DNA of 42,096 nucleotides from positions 1 through 42,096 of the forward strand of contig JAFRVI010000051.1 of NCBI GenBank assembly GCA_017438525.1. Direction: 5' to 3'. How positions within the stretch are numbered: position 1 is the first letter of the stretch; each line of letters begins with the position of its first letter. Positions 7,206 through 14,997 of the stretch are shown here, piece after piece. Source of the DNA: Clostridia bacterium. Its GTDB lineage: Bacteria; Bacillota; Clostridia; Oscillospirales; RGIG8002. Below the pieces are notes generated by a model. It did not search any database, was not told where the DNA came from, and saw only the letters and a program-made list of their open reading frames with translations. The position numbers and the translations under genes were made by a program.

Positions 7206-8888
7206 ATGCGCCTGATGAAAGAAAAAAAGAAAAACAGATTCAAGATATTCGGCATATTGCGCACAAGTATGACCGTCAACATTATAGCCGCGGTCGTATT
7301 GCTCCTCATTACGCTGGGCGTTATCGTCAGTATCATCGGCCTTGTGAATTTTACAGATGCGTTCAAGGAAGAATACACCACGACGACCTACCACATGGCT
7401 GACACCGCCGCGATGCTCGTCAACGGGAATCACCTTGAGAATTACCTTGCCGGCCGGAACACGGAGGAGTACGAGCGCACGAAGAACTATCTCGATACCT
7501 ACTGCAAAAAGATAAGCGTTTCGCTCGTCTACGTCATCGTCGTCGACCGTAGCGATTACGGCAGATTCGTTTCCGTATTCAACTCCGTCGACAATTCCGT
7601 CGACGATACGAGCTATACTCCGTGGGAGCTCGGCTTCAAGCGCGATACGACCAACGACGAATATCGGCAGAAGTATAAGCGGCTTTACGACAAGGAATCG
7701 CTTTACGAGACGCTTTTCCGTATAAACACGACCGACGGCCAGCATCCGCATATAACTACGCTGGTTCCTGTCAGGAACACCTCCGGCGAAGTCACCGGAA
7801 TACTCTGTATGCAGCGCCCGACGCGCGAGCTTGCGGACGCGAGGCGGCCTTATATCATCAACGTCGTCATATGGACACTGGCCCTTGCGGTCATAGCCGG
7901 AGTTGTATTCTCGCTGTTCCTGCGCCGCCGTATCATGAGGCCGATACGCAGAGTTTCCGCGGAGACTACCCGTTTCGCTAAGGAGAATACGAAGGGTGAA
8001 CCGCTGGGCGGCGTCAGCCGTTTCAAAGAGATACACGATATGGCGCTCTCCGTCGATACGCTGGAAACCGATATGGTCAATTACATCGACAACCTTACCG
8101 CTGCGACTGCGGAGAAGGAGCGTATCGGCACCGAGCTTTCGCTCGCCACCACGATACAGGTCAACTCGATCCCGAACGTTTTCCCGGCGTTCCCGGAAAG
8201 AGAGGATTTCGATATCTACGCTTCCATGACTCCGGCGAAGGCGGTCGGCGGCGACTTCTACAACTTCTATATGATTGACGAAACGCATCTGGGAATGGTC
8301 ATCGGAGACGTTTCCGGCAAGGGCATTCCCGCGGCGCTGTTCATGATGGTAACGAACATACTTGTATCCGAAAAGATGCGCACCTGCCTCGCGCCGGAGG
8401 ACGTTCTTACCGCCGTCAATAACGCCATATGCAAGCGCAACAAGGCGGATATGTTCGTCACGCTCTGGCTCGGCACACTCGACCTGAAGACCGGAACGCT
8501 CCGCGCGGCGAACGCCGGCCACGAATATCCGGCCGTAAAGCACGCGGACGGCTCCTTCGAGCTGCTGAAGGATAAGCACGGCCTGCCCGTCGGCGCTATG
8601 GACGGCGTGAAGTACAAGGGCTACGAGCTGCAGCTCGAGCCGGGGGCAAAGTTGTTCGTCTACACCGACGGCGCGCCGGAGGCAAACGACGCGGATAACA
8701 ATATGTTCGGCGTCGAGCGTATGCTTGCCGCTCTGAACTCCGATCCGGACGCGTCGCCCGAAGGCATACTGAAAAACGTGCGCGACGCAATCGACGGATT
8801 CGTCGCGGGCGCCGAGCAGTTCGACGATCTGACGATGCTCTGCGTCGAATACAAGAACAAACCCGCCGAGGCGGAAAAGAAAGATTGA
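7206..8888 (+). CDS. Membrane HAMP-PP2C serine phosphatase (RsbU/SpoIIE-like)
   Basis: A 560-residue sensor phosphatase expected to dephosphorylate STAS antagonists. A membrane helix at about 22-47 and another at about 217-237 bracket an extracytoplasmic sensor domain of about 170 residues. A HAMP linker follows (RRRIMRPIRRVSAETTRFAK), then the SpoIIE-type PP2C domain at about 325-548. Metal-binding aspartates are present: D350 in GGDFYNF, D368 in GDVSGKG, D488 in YTDG and D540/D541 in FDDLTML. It opens 38 bases after the STAS gene with GAAAGGAG before the ATG, and the fused STAS/kinase gene starts 28 bases downstream. The external signal is unknown. A membrane sensor makes this an input for extracellular stress or a ligand. 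Confidence 0.93.
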   Translation: MRLMKEKKKNRFKIFGILRTSMTVNIIAAVVLLLITLGVIVSIIGLVNFTDAFKEEYTTTTYHMADTAAMLVNGNHLENYLAGRNTEEYERTKNYLDTYCKKISVSLVYVIVVDRSDYGRFVSVFNSVDNSVDDTSYTPWELGFKRDTTNDEYRQKYKRLYDKESLYETLFRINTTDGQHPHITTLVPVRNTSGEVTGILCMQRPTRELADARRPYIINVVIWTLALAVIAGVVFSLFLRRRIMRPIRRVSAETTRFAKENTKGEPLGGVSRFKEIHDMALSVDTLETDMVNYIDNLTAATAEKERIGTELSLATTIQVNSIPNVFPAFPEREDFDIYASMTPAKAVGGDFYNFYMIDETHLGMVIGDVSGKGIPAALFMMVTNILVSEKMRTCLAPEDVLTAVNNAICKRNKADMFVTLWLGTLDLKTGTLRAANAGHEYPAVKHADGSFELLKDKHGLPVGAMDGVKYKGYELQLEPGAKLFVYTDGAPEANDADNNMFGVERMLAALNSDPDASPEGILKNVRDAIDGFVAGAEQFDDLTMLCVEYKNKPAEAEKKD

Positions 8889-8916
8889 CCGCTGAAGCGG
8901 AAAGGAGATAAACGTT

Positions 8917-10485
8917 ATGGAAGGAAAAAACCTTACAATAAAAATGGCCGGCAGGATAGACTCCAACAACTCCGCCGAGGTCGAGCAGAACATCCTTGCT
9001 GATATAGGCGGCGCGCAGCTCGACACGCTCGTTATCGACGCTTCGGAGCTTGAGTACATCTCCAGCGCCGGACTGCGCGTTATCCTGCGCCTGAAAAAAA
9101 CCTACCCCGATCTGCGCATCACCGGCGTCAGCTCCGAGGTATACGAGATTCTCGACATGACCGGCTTTACCGAAATGATGACGGTGGAGAAGGCGTACCG
9201 CGTCGTCTCCGTCGACGGCTGCGAAATACTCGGACGCGGCGCGAACGGAACGGTCTACCGCTACAACCGCGACACCGTGGTCAAGGTGTATCACAACGCC
9301 GACGCGCTCGACGACATCCGTCACGAGCGCGAGGTCGCCAAGCTCGCGCTTATACTCGGTATCCCGACTTCGATCTCCTATGACGTCGTCAAGGTCGGCG
9401 ACTCTTACGGCACCGTCTTCGAGATGCTTGACGCCAACTCCTTCTCGAAGATAATCACGAACGAGCCGGAGAAGCGCGACTGGTGCGTCGGCGAATACGT
9501 GAAAATGCTGAAGACGATTCACGGCACGCTCGTTCCGGCGGGCAAGCTGCCCTCCATCCGCGATACCGTAATCTCCTGGGCGCGCTTTATGGTGGACTAC
9601 CTGCCCGAAGGGCTCGGTAAAAAGCTCGTGGATATGGTCGAGGCCGTTCCGCACGACGACCACATGATCCACGGCGACTACCACACCGGCAACCTCATGC
9701 TGCAGAACGACGAGGTGCTTATCATCGATATGGATACCCTCGCCGTCGGCAACCCGATATTCGAGCTGGCGAGTATGTATAACGGCTTCGTCGGCTTCTA
9801 CGAAGTCGACCGCGAATTGGTAAAGAAGTTCCAGGGCTATGACTACGAAACCTCAAAGGAGTTCTGGCGCAAGGCGCTCGCGGAATACCTCGGCACGAGG
9901 TGCGAGGTGAAGATTCGCGAGGTGGAGGAAAAGGCGCAGATCATCGGCTACACGCGCCTTGTGCGCCGTTCCATCCGCCGCGGCGGTATGGATACCGAAG
10001 AGGGCAGGAAGCAGATAGAATTCTGGCGCGGACGCCTCATCGAGCTGCTCGAGAAGAACGACACTCTGCTTTTTAACCCTGACGAGCTTGAGATCGAAGC
10101 GATTGCGGAAAATCTCGACGACGTTCAGGCGTTCGTCGACGAACGCCTCGAAGCCGCGGGCTGTCCGATGAAGGCGCAGATGCAGATCAACCTCGCGGTC
10201 GAGGAGATATTCGTCAATATCTCGAGCTACGCCTACGCGCCCGACAAGGGCAACGCGATAGTTCGCGTAGAGGTCTCCGGCGATCCGGTGACCGTGACGA
10301 TAACCTTCGTCGACCACGGCGTGCCGTACGATCCGCTCGCCAAGGAGGATCCCGACGTGACGCTTTCCGCCGAGGAACGCGGCATCGGCGGTCTCGGCAT
10401 CTTCATGACGAAGAAACTGATGGACGACGTCGCCTACGAATACAAGGACGGCAAAAACATTCTGACTCTCAAGAAAAACATCTGA
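8917..10485 (+). CDS. STAS / APH-like kinase / HATPase three-domain regulator
   Basis: A 522-residue fusion of three parts. Residues 1-92 are a STAS domain (LEYISSAGLRVIL, acceptor probably S50). Residues about 97-380 form an aminoglycoside-phosphotransferase-like kinase fold with glycine loop GRGANGTVYR (106-115), the lysine in VVKVY (K123), catalytic HGDYHTGN (252-259) and metal-binding IDMDT (270-274). Residues about 390-522 are an RsbW/SpoIIAB-type HATPase with N box AVEEIFVN (E429, N434), DHGVPYDP and GIGGLGIF. The HATPase is the expected kinase of STAS proteins, so antagonist and anti-sigma-type kinase lie in one chain with a second putative kinase between them. APH folds phosphorylate small molecules or proteins; this one need not concern antibiotics. 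A related STAS-APH family is, as I recall, known from Fibrobacter and clostridia. No sigma factor gene is present here. Confidence 0.88.
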   Translation: MEGKNLTIKMAGRIDSNNSAEVEQNILADIGGAQLDTLVIDASELEYISSAGLRVILRLKKTYPDLRITGVSSEVYEILDMTGFTEMMTVEKAYRVVSVDGCEILGRGANGTVYRYNRDTVVKVYHNADALDDIRHEREVAKLALILGIPTSISYDVVKVGDSYGTVFEMLDANSFSKIITNEPEKRDWCVGEYVKMLKTIHGTLVPAGKLPSIRDTVISWARFMVDYLPEGLGKKLVDMVEAVPHDDHMIHGDYHTGNLMLQNDEVLIIDMDTLAVGNPIFELASMYNGFVGFYEVDRELVKKFQGYDYETSKEFWRKALAEYLGTRCEVKIREVEEKAQIIGYTRLVRRSIRRGGMDTEEGRKQIEFWRGRLIELLEKNDTLLFNPDELEIEAIAENLDDVQAFVDERLEAAGCPMKAQMQINLAVEEIFVNISSYAYAPDKGNAIVRVEVSGDPVTVTITFVDHGVPYDPLAKEDPDVTLSAEERGIGGLGIFMTKKLMDDVAYEYKDGKNILTLKKNI

Positions 10486-10501
10486 AGGAATCGGGATAGA
10501 A

Positions 10502-11365
10502 ATGAGTATTTCTCTTAAGATCGACCTGCATATGCACACTACGGTCTCCGACGGCACCGACACGCCGGAGGAGATCGTCGCGCGCGTCCGCGAAGCGGGG
10601 ATAAACGTATTCTCGGTCACGGATCACGACGCGGTCAAGGCGTGCGGCGTCATACCCGCGCTGCTCGGCGAAGGGCTGACCTACGTCACCGGCGCGGAGT
10701 TCTCCACACGGGACGAGGACGGGAAGTATCACGTCCTCGGCTACGGCTTCGACCCGGATTCCGCGCCGATCCGCGAGCTGACCGAAACCGGCCACAACAA
10801 CCGTATGAACAAGGTCCGCGCGCGGCTGGAGTTTCTTGAAACCGAGTTCGGCTTCACCTTCCCGGAGGATGAAGTCCGCGCGCTGCTCGCGCTGGACAAC
10901 CCCGGCAAGCCGCACATCGCCAACCTCATGGTGAAGCTCGGCTACGCCGACGACAAAAAGCAGGCGATAGACGAATTCATCAACCGCAAGCGCTTCAGAA
11001 GCGAGTACATCCGTCCGGAATACGCGATAGAACGCATAATCGCGGGCGGTGGAATTCCCGTGCTGGCGCACCCGACCTACGGCGACGGCGACCAGCTCAT
11101 CCTCGGCGACGAGATGGAGGAGCGGCTGAAAAAGCTTATCGGCTTCGGGCTCGCGGGCGTCGAGTGCTTCTATTCCGGCTTTACAACGAGGATGACCCGT
11201 GACATGCTCGCGTTCGCCGTGCGGTTCGGACTGTACGTTACCGCCGGCAGCGACTACCACGGGACGAACAAGATGGTGGCGCTCGGCGATACGGGGCTCG
11301 ATCTCGCGGACGAAACGCCCGAGGGGCTGACCCGCTTCCTCGCCAGATGCGGTATCGAGGCGTGA
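10502..11365 (+). CDS. PHP-domain phosphoesterase (nucleoside bisphosphate phosphatase-like)
   Basis: A 287-residue PHP-family protein. The metal-binding pattern is clear: DLHMHTTVSDGTDTP (H10, H12, D17), VTDHDAV (D41, H42), GAEFS (E66), then PVLAHPTYG and a late AGSDYHG. This arrangement matches stand-alone PHP phosphatases of the YciV/TrpH group, which hydrolyse 3',5'-nucleoside bisphosphates or short RNA ends, rather than the larger DNA polymerase PHP domain. It starts 16 bases after the regulator gene and may be cotranscribed. Exact substrate not determined. Confidence 0.88.
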   Translation: MSISLKIDLHMHTTVSDGTDTPEEIVARVREAGINVFSVTDHDAVKACGVIPALLGEGLTYVTGAEFSTRDEDGKYHVLGYGFDPDSAPIRELTETGHNNRMNKVRARLEFLETEFGFTFPEDEVRALLALDNPGKPHIANLMVKLGYADDKKQAIDEFINRKRFRSEYIRPEYAIERIIAGGGIPVLAHPTYGDGDQLILGDEMEERLKKLIGFGLAGVECFYSGFTTRMTRDMLAFAVRFGLYVTAGSDYHGTNKMVALGDTGLDLADETPEGLTRFLARCGIEA

Positions 11366-11367
11366 GC

Positions 11368-11658
11368 ATGGAACGCAAAAACAAACGGATACTCCGCATC
11401 GAGCGGTACGAAGAGATATACGACAAGCTCTCGCGAAGCGTCTGCGATGCGGAGTCCGCGCTCGAAGCGCTCGAGGCGCTCGCGCCGGAGCTCGCGGAGC
11501 TTGAGGCGTACTACACCGGTCCGGAGTGGAAAAAGGACTTCGCCGCCGACGAGGCGGGCAAGCTCCCGCCGGAGCTGAAGCGCGGAGTGCTCTCCGAGGA
11601 CGGCGTTTACGACCTTCTTGCCGAAGCCGCGCGTCTGCGCGCTCTGAATAAAGACTAA
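11368..11658 (+). CDS. DUF4298-type small protein
   Basis: A 96-residue, highly helical, acidic protein. The pattern RIERYEEIYDKL, ELAELEAYYTGPEWKKDF and LSEDGVYDLLAEAARL matches the DUF4298 family, which has no known function. The open frame extends upstream to 11347, but the ATG at 11368 is better: it lies 2 bases after the PHP gene stop with GAGG at a normal distance, and family members begin near this point. Tight spacing implies translational coupling with the PHP gene. Confidence 0.78.
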   Translation: MERKNKRILRIERYEEIYDKLSRSVCDAESALEALEALAPELAELEAYYTGPEWKKDFAADEAGKLPPELKRGVLSEDGVYDLLAEAARLRALNKD

Positions 11659-11681
11659 TAAAAACAGAAAGAGGTATGATT

Positions 11682-11990
11682 ATGGGACTTTTCGGACGTT
11701 CCAAAGAAATCGCGCTGCCGAAGGTATCGGATCTTTTTTCCGTCGGCGCGCTCGAATTCGTGACCGAAACCGTCGCTCCCAAGGTGGAGAACGGTGAGTA
11801 CGGCGTAAAGTACGGCGACGTAGCGAAAACGCTGCTGAACGCGATCAAAACTCCCGACAAGGAGCTGACCAAACGCGAGCTGAACGGCGTTATCTTTTCC
11901 GCCGGCGCGATGACGAAGATCGAGCCGAAGCTCGCGCCCGTGCTGAACGAAGCCATCGCCAGATTCAAGGCGTTCAAAAAGCAGAAGTGA
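11682..11990 (+). CDS. Small conserved hypothetical protein
   Basis: A 102-residue protein beginning MGLFGRSKEIALP, with no membrane segment. It contains a helical region typical of small Firmicutes proteins of unknown function (TLLNAIKTPDKELTKRELN, then IEPKLAPVLNEAIARFKAF). Two ATGs are present. The one at 11676 is only 1 base from the GAGG at 11671-11674, while the one at 11682 has a 7-base spacing and is preferred. I do not recognise a family. Confidence 0.65.
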   Translation: MGLFGRSKEIALPKVSDLFSVGALEFVTETVAPKVENGEYGVKYGDVAKTLLNAIKTPDKELTKRELNGVIFSAGAMTKIEPKLAPVLNEAIARFKAFKKQK

Positions 11991-12061
11991 GATAATAAAC
12001 GAAGTGATCCGCGTTTCGCCGCGCTTTGCGATAACCGCGGCCGACCGCCTGAGGAGAAAGC

Positions 12062-12631
12062 ATGAAAACAGAAACGCTGAAAAAGATATCGGCCGCGCTG
12101 CTCATCGCCGCGCTCGCCGTGTGCTGCTGCGCCTGCGGCGCGAAAGCGCCGTCCGCCCCGTCGTCGGAGCCGGACGTATCCTCGTCCGAGCCCGGCGAAT
12201 GGGAGAAGGCGGAAGTGAGGTGGATTTCGGGCACCGAGCCGCCCGTGGAGCTTCGTATCAGGTACGGCGCCGCCTATTCGGCCGCGCCCGGCGGCTATGA
12301 CTCCTGCGTCTTTACGACGGTAGACGGAAAGACGGTAGACGTCAGGATAGAAGGGCTTGATTACGAAAACGGCTTCGACGCGCTTGTAGGTTTCATGAAG
12401 AGCAAGGCGCCGGAAAAGCTTACCGTCGGGAAGCTTTCGAAAACGGTGATCGCGGTCTATAACGCGGAAGAAACCGAAATATGTGCAAAGCTTACCGATA
12501 AGAGATGCCTGACCGTGAAAACGTCCGACGTCGAAACGGCTGCCGCTTTCTTTTCGAACCTGATGATCGAAGTCGACGGCGCGGCCCTGCCTGCGCCCGA
12601 TCTGAACGAGGAAGCGGAGGAGATCGTATGA
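12062..12631 (+). CDS. Secreted lipoprotein, function unknown
   Basis: A 189-residue protein with a typical lipoprotein signal: basic start, hydrophobic LLIAALAV core and a cysteine cluster CCCACG, where C25 after alanine is the likely lipidated residue. A serine/proline-rich linker (SAPSSEPDVSSSEPGEWE) follows, then a domain of about 145 residues with alternating strands and a cysteine pair but no recognised motif. It should sit on the outer face of the membrane. GAGGAG precedes the ATG. Its stop overlaps the next start as ATGA. Confidence 0.75.
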   Translation: MKTETLKKISAALLIAALAVCCCACGAKAPSAPSSEPDVSSSEPGEWEKAEVRWISGTEPPVELRIRYGAAYSAAPGGYDSCVFTTVDGKTVDVRIEGLDYENGFDALVGFMKSKAPEKLTVGKLSKTVIAVYNAEETEICAKLTDKRCLTVKTSDVETAAAFFSNLMIEVDGAALPAPDLNEEAEEIV

Positions 12632-13041
12632 ATAAAAAAGTCTACTTCGCCGGCTCTATACGCGGCGGGCGCGTCGACGCGGAGCTTTACCGCCGCATCA
12701 TCGCGTACATAAACCGTACCGATACCGTGCTTACCGAGCACGTCGGCGACCTTTCTTTGAGCGTGCTCGAGGGTTCCGCGTCCGCGGAAGCCGCGATATA
12801 CGACCAGGACACCGCCTGGCTGCGCGAATGCGACCTGCTCGTCGCGGAATGCACCTGCCCGTCGCTCGGCGTCGGCTACGAACTCGCCTACGCGGAAAAG
12901 CTCGGCAAGCCCTGCCACGTCTTCTACGACCGCGGCAAGACGCAGCTTTCCGCGATGCTTACCGGCGATCCCTACTTCGTCATCCACCCGTATACGAGCG
13001 AGGACGAGATATACCCGCTCCTCGACGGGATACTGAAATAA
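12628..13041 (+). CDS. Nucleoside 2-deoxyribosyltransferase / DNPH1-like hydrolase
   Basis: A 137-residue protein of the nucleoside 2-deoxyribosyltransferase superfamily, closest in size and layout to 2'-deoxynucleoside 5'-phosphate N-hydrolases (Rcl/DNPH1). Motifs: YFAGSIRGGR at the start (phosphate/sugar binding), HVGDL in the middle, DTAWLRECDLLVAECTCPS, then LGVGYELAYAEKLGKP, which carries the expected catalytic glutamate in GYEL. Such enzymes cleave deoxynucleotides to base and deoxyribose 5-phosphate. The start at 12628 overlaps the lipoprotein stop (ATGA) behind GGAGGAG. An upstream in-frame extension to 12505 is arginine-rich shadow sequence and is rejected. Confidence 0.85.
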   Translation: MNKKVYFAGSIRGGRVDAELYRRIIAYINRTDTVLTEHVGDLSLSVLEGSASAEAAIYDQDTAWLRECDLLVAECTCPSLGVGYELAYAEKLGKPCHVFYDRGKTQLSAMLTGDPYFVIHPYTSEDEIYPLLDGILK

Positions 13042-13059
13042 CCGAAGGGAAGTAATCTT

Positions 13060-14106
13060 ATGACAAAGCTACCCGCCTTTGACGCGGACTACTGCCTCGA
13101 AACCTTCAAAAAACTGCTCGCCGTCGACAGCACTACCGGACAGTATGAAGAAATACAGTCCCTTATCTGCTCTGCGCTCGACGGGCTCGGATACGCCTAT
13201 CACGTCACCCGCAAGGGAGGCGTGGTCGCCGACCTCGGCGGCGAAGGCGAAGCTCTCGCGGTCTCCGCGCACTTCGACGACATAGGCCTGATGGTGCGCA
13301 AGGTCAACCCCGACGGCACGCTGAACGTATGCCCCGTCGGCGGTCTATATCCCTTCTATTGCATGACCGAGAACGTCCGCGTCCACACGCGCGGCGGCAA
13401 GGTCTTCACCGGCACGGTATGCCGCACGCCGAACTCCGTCCACGTCACCGAGGAGGAGCTGCGCGACACGCCGCCGGACTTCCGCAAAAACGTCTGCGTC
13501 GTGCTCGACTGCGACGTGAAATCCGCCGAAGACGTCGCGAAACTCGGCGTAGCCACCGGCGATATGATCGCGCTCGAGCCGCGCCTCGAGCTTTCCGGCG
13601 GATATATCAAGGCGCGCTTCATCGACGACAAAGCCGCCGTCGCGATCCTGCTGACCGCGCTGAAGGCGCTGAAGGAATGCGGCGCCGCGCTCCCGCGCAG
13701 GACGTATTTCTATTTCGCCGCCTACGAAGAGATCGGCCACGGCACCTCCTGGCTGCCGGACGGCGTCTGCGATATGCTCGCCGTCGACATCGCGCCTACC
13801 GGCCCCGATCAGACCTCGGACGAGCACAAGGTAACGATCTTCGCGAAGGATTCGCGCTTCCCGTACCACTGGGGAATGACTAACGAACTGCGGCAGACCG
13901 CGCTCGAAGCGGGCGTCGACTTCGTAATGGATATCTTCACCCCGCATTACGGCACCGACTGCGACGTCAGTCTCGTCGCCGGCCACGATATCCGCCACGC
14001 CGCCATCGGCTTCGGCACCGCCAACAGCCACGGCTACGAGCGCACCCACGTCGACGGGCTGAAGGCGACCTACGACCTGCTCGCCGCGTACCTGCTGAAA
14101 CGATGA
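13060..14106 (+). CDS. M42-family metallo-aminopeptidase
   Basis: A 348-residue peptidase of the M42 (glutamyl aminopeptidase/deblocking) family, usually a cytoplasmic dinuclear-metal TET-like oligomer. The landmarks are present: SAHFDDIG (H71, D73), FIDDKAAV (D189/D190), catalytic YEEIGHG (E223/E224), VDIAP (D243) and the late histidines in SHGYERTHVDG. The first metal motif reads AHFDDIG rather than the usual AHMDEIG. GAAGGGAAG lies before the ATG. The gene end overlaps the next by ATGA, so the MmcQ-type gene is coupled to it. Confidence 0.9.
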   Translation: MTKLPAFDADYCLETFKKLLAVDSTTGQYEEIQSLICSALDGLGYAYHVTRKGGVVADLGGEGEALAVSAHFDDIGLMVRKVNPDGTLNVCPVGGLYPFYCMTENVRVHTRGGKVFTGTVCRTPNSVHVTEEELRDTPPDFRKNVCVVLDCDVKSAEDVAKLGVATGDMIALEPRLELSGGYIKARFIDDKAAVAILLTALKALKECGAALPRRTYFYFAAYEEIGHGTSWLPDGVCDMLAVDIAPTGPDQTSDEHKVTIFAKDSRFPYHWGMTNELRQTALEAGVDFVMDIFTPHYGTDCDVSLVAGHDIRHAAIGFGTANSHGYERTHVDGLKATYDLLAAYLLKR

Positions 14107-14492
14107 CAAGAGCCGAACTGACAGAATACATATCGGAGCAGTACGGCGCGTCGCCCGACGCGCCGTGGATGGATTATCCCGATAATCGCGTCTTCCGCCA
14201 CGGCGGGAGCAAAAAGTGGTTCGCGCTGATAATGACGATTCCGCGCGCGAAGCTGAAGCTCGCGGGCGGGGGCGATATCGACGTAGTCAACCTGAAATGC
14301 GATCCGCTGCTCGTCGGCTCTGTGACGAAGCAGACCGGCGTTTTTCCCGCGTATCATATGAACAAGACGCACTGGATAACCGTCGCGCTCGACGGCTCCG
14401 CCGACGCGGAAACGGTGAAAATGCTCCTCGGCGCGAGCTTCGCGCTCACCGCGCCGAAGATAGAGACGAAGTGCGAAAAGCCTTCCCCTTGA
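14103..14492 (+). CDS. MmcQ/YjbR-family protein with a repeat-altered C-terminus
   Basis: A 129-residue MmcQ/YjbR protein, a small fold often described as DNA-binding. Features: PWMDYPDNRVFRHGGSKKWF, INLKC-type strand (VVNLKCDPLLVGS) and the signature AYHMNKTHWITV, then LLGASFALTAPKI. After that the native sequence ends. The last residues (EKPSP) and the stop come from an inserted cassette whose inverted repeat starts at 14478. A 36-base copy of the gene's end is found again at 14939-14974, where the frame would read on to KIKKQPWRDI and stop by overlapping the next ATG. The core domain is complete, so the protein may still work. Confidence 0.85.
   Translation: MTRAELTEYISEQYGASPDAPWMDYPDNRVFRHGGSKKWFALIMTIPRAKLKLAGGGDIDVVNLKCDPLLVGSVTKQTGVFPAYHMNKTHWITVALDGSADAETVKMLLGASFALTAPKIETKCEKPSP
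14427..14462 (+). repeat. Left copy of the 36-bp direct repeat flanking the DUF559 cassette
   Basis: These 36 bases encode LGASFALTAPKI at the end of the MmcQ/YjbR gene and recur identically at 14939-14974 on the other side of the cassette. Weaker similarity extends to a shared TGAAA a few bases upstream in both copies. Confidence 0.9.
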
Positions 14493-14502
14493 GGGGAAGG
14501 TG
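14478..14502 (+). repeat. Left terminal inverted repeat (self-palindromic)
   Basis: This 25-bp arm is a perfect reverse complement of 14907-14931 and itself folds (CCTTCCCC/GGGGAAGG around TTGA). It is followed at 14505-14523 by an 8-bp-stem hairpin (TTGCCGCC/GGCGGCAA) not shared with the right arm. Confidence 0.9.
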
Positions 14503-14540
14503 GATTGCCGCCGCAGGCGGCAAGACGGATGAGGTGTAAA

Positions 14541-14933
14541 ATGAACGAAACACGAAATCCGGATCTGAAACCAAATGCGCAAAGCTTGAGAAAGAATATG
14601 ACAAAGGAAGAGCGCCATCTTTGGTATGACTTCCTTAAAACCCTGTCCGTTACCGTAAACAGACAAAAGGTAATAGGCAGGTATATTGTGGATTTCTATT
14701 GCGCGGATGCAAAACTGGTGATAGAGCTCGACGGTTCGCAGCATTATGCGGAAGCCGGCATAGCAGGCGATAAGGCGAGAGACAAGTTTTTGAGTAGTCT
14801 GGGATTGACTGTTTTAAGATACACTAATCTCGATGTGAAAAAGAATTTCAGAGGGGTATGTGAGGATATATTGAATCACATTGACACCTCATCCGCCCCT
14901 TCGGGGCACCTTCCCCTCAAGGGGAAGGCTTGA
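14541..14933 (+). CDS. DUF559 (Vsr-like) endonuclease-fold protein of the cassette
   Basis: A 130-residue protein of the DUF559 family, related to Vsr mismatch endonucleases and the PD-(D/E)XK fold. Visible signature: AQSLRKNMTKEERHLWYDFL, then VNRQKVIGRYIVDFYCADAK and LVIELDGSQHY, with D51, E62 and D64 as probable metal and catalytic residues. GAGGTG from the conserved inner repeat (14531-14536) is the ribosome site for the ATG at 14541. The last 14 or so residues (SAPSGHLPLKGKA) are encoded by the right arm of the repeat and are not part of the fold. Local GC is lower than in neighbouring genes (AT-rich codons such as AAA and TTA), supporting a separate origin. Target DNA is unknown. Confidence 0.85.
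   Translation: MNETRNPDLKPNAQSLRKNMTKEERHLWYDFLKTLSVTVNRQKVIGRYIVDFYCADAKLVIELDGSQHYAEAGIAGDKARDKFLSSLGLTVLRYTNLDVKKNFRGVCEDILNHIDTSSAPSGHLPLKGKA
14907..14931 (+). repeat. Right terminal inverted repeat
   Basis: Perfect reverse complement of 14478-14502. It is preceded by a different hairpin (GCCCC TTC GGGGC, 14895-14907) and by the inverted inner motif at 14885-14895. It is translated as the tail of the DUF559 protein. Confidence 0.9.
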
Positions 14934-14938
14934 AACGG

Positions 14939-14974
14939 CTCGGCGCGAGCTTCGCGCTCACCGCGCCGAAGATA
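14939..14974 (+). repeat. Right copy of the 36-bp direct repeat
   Basis: Identical to 14427-14462. Read in the MmcQ/YjbR frame it continues AAG AAA CAA CCG TGG and ends at a TGA overlapping the next gene's ATG at 14998, which is what the uninterrupted gene end would look like. Confidence 0.85.
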
Positions 14975-14997
14975 AAGAAACAACCGTGGAGGGACAT

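Larger units (their letters stand above)
14463..14938 (+). mobile_element. Putative 476-bp mobile cassette: DUF559 nuclease gene within inverted hairpin repeats
   Basis: The segment lies between two identical 36-bp direct repeats and interrupts the 3' end of the MmcQ/YjbR gene. Inside, perfect 25-bp inverted repeats (14478-14502 and 14907-14931) bound a single nuclease gene. Each arm continues inward with its own unrelated small hairpin and then a second matching inverted motif, CGGATGAGGTG (14526-14536) and its complement (14885-14895). The nuclease gene uses the left arm for its ribosome site and the right arm for its last codons. No transposase is present. Mobilisation by the nuclease or in trans is an inference. 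The layout resembles non-autonomous or REP-like elements. Confidence 0.65.

Noticed and set aside
9150..10060. Aminoglycoside resistance gene suggested by the HGDYHTGN kinase motif
   Set aside because: The APH-like fold lies between STAS and HATPase domains in a signalling operon. The motif alone does not show drug phosphorylation.
14427..14974. 36-bp direct repeats as integrase attachment sites
   Set aside because: No integrase or recombinase is encoded between them, and the repeat is coding sequence of the interrupted gene rather than a tRNA end.
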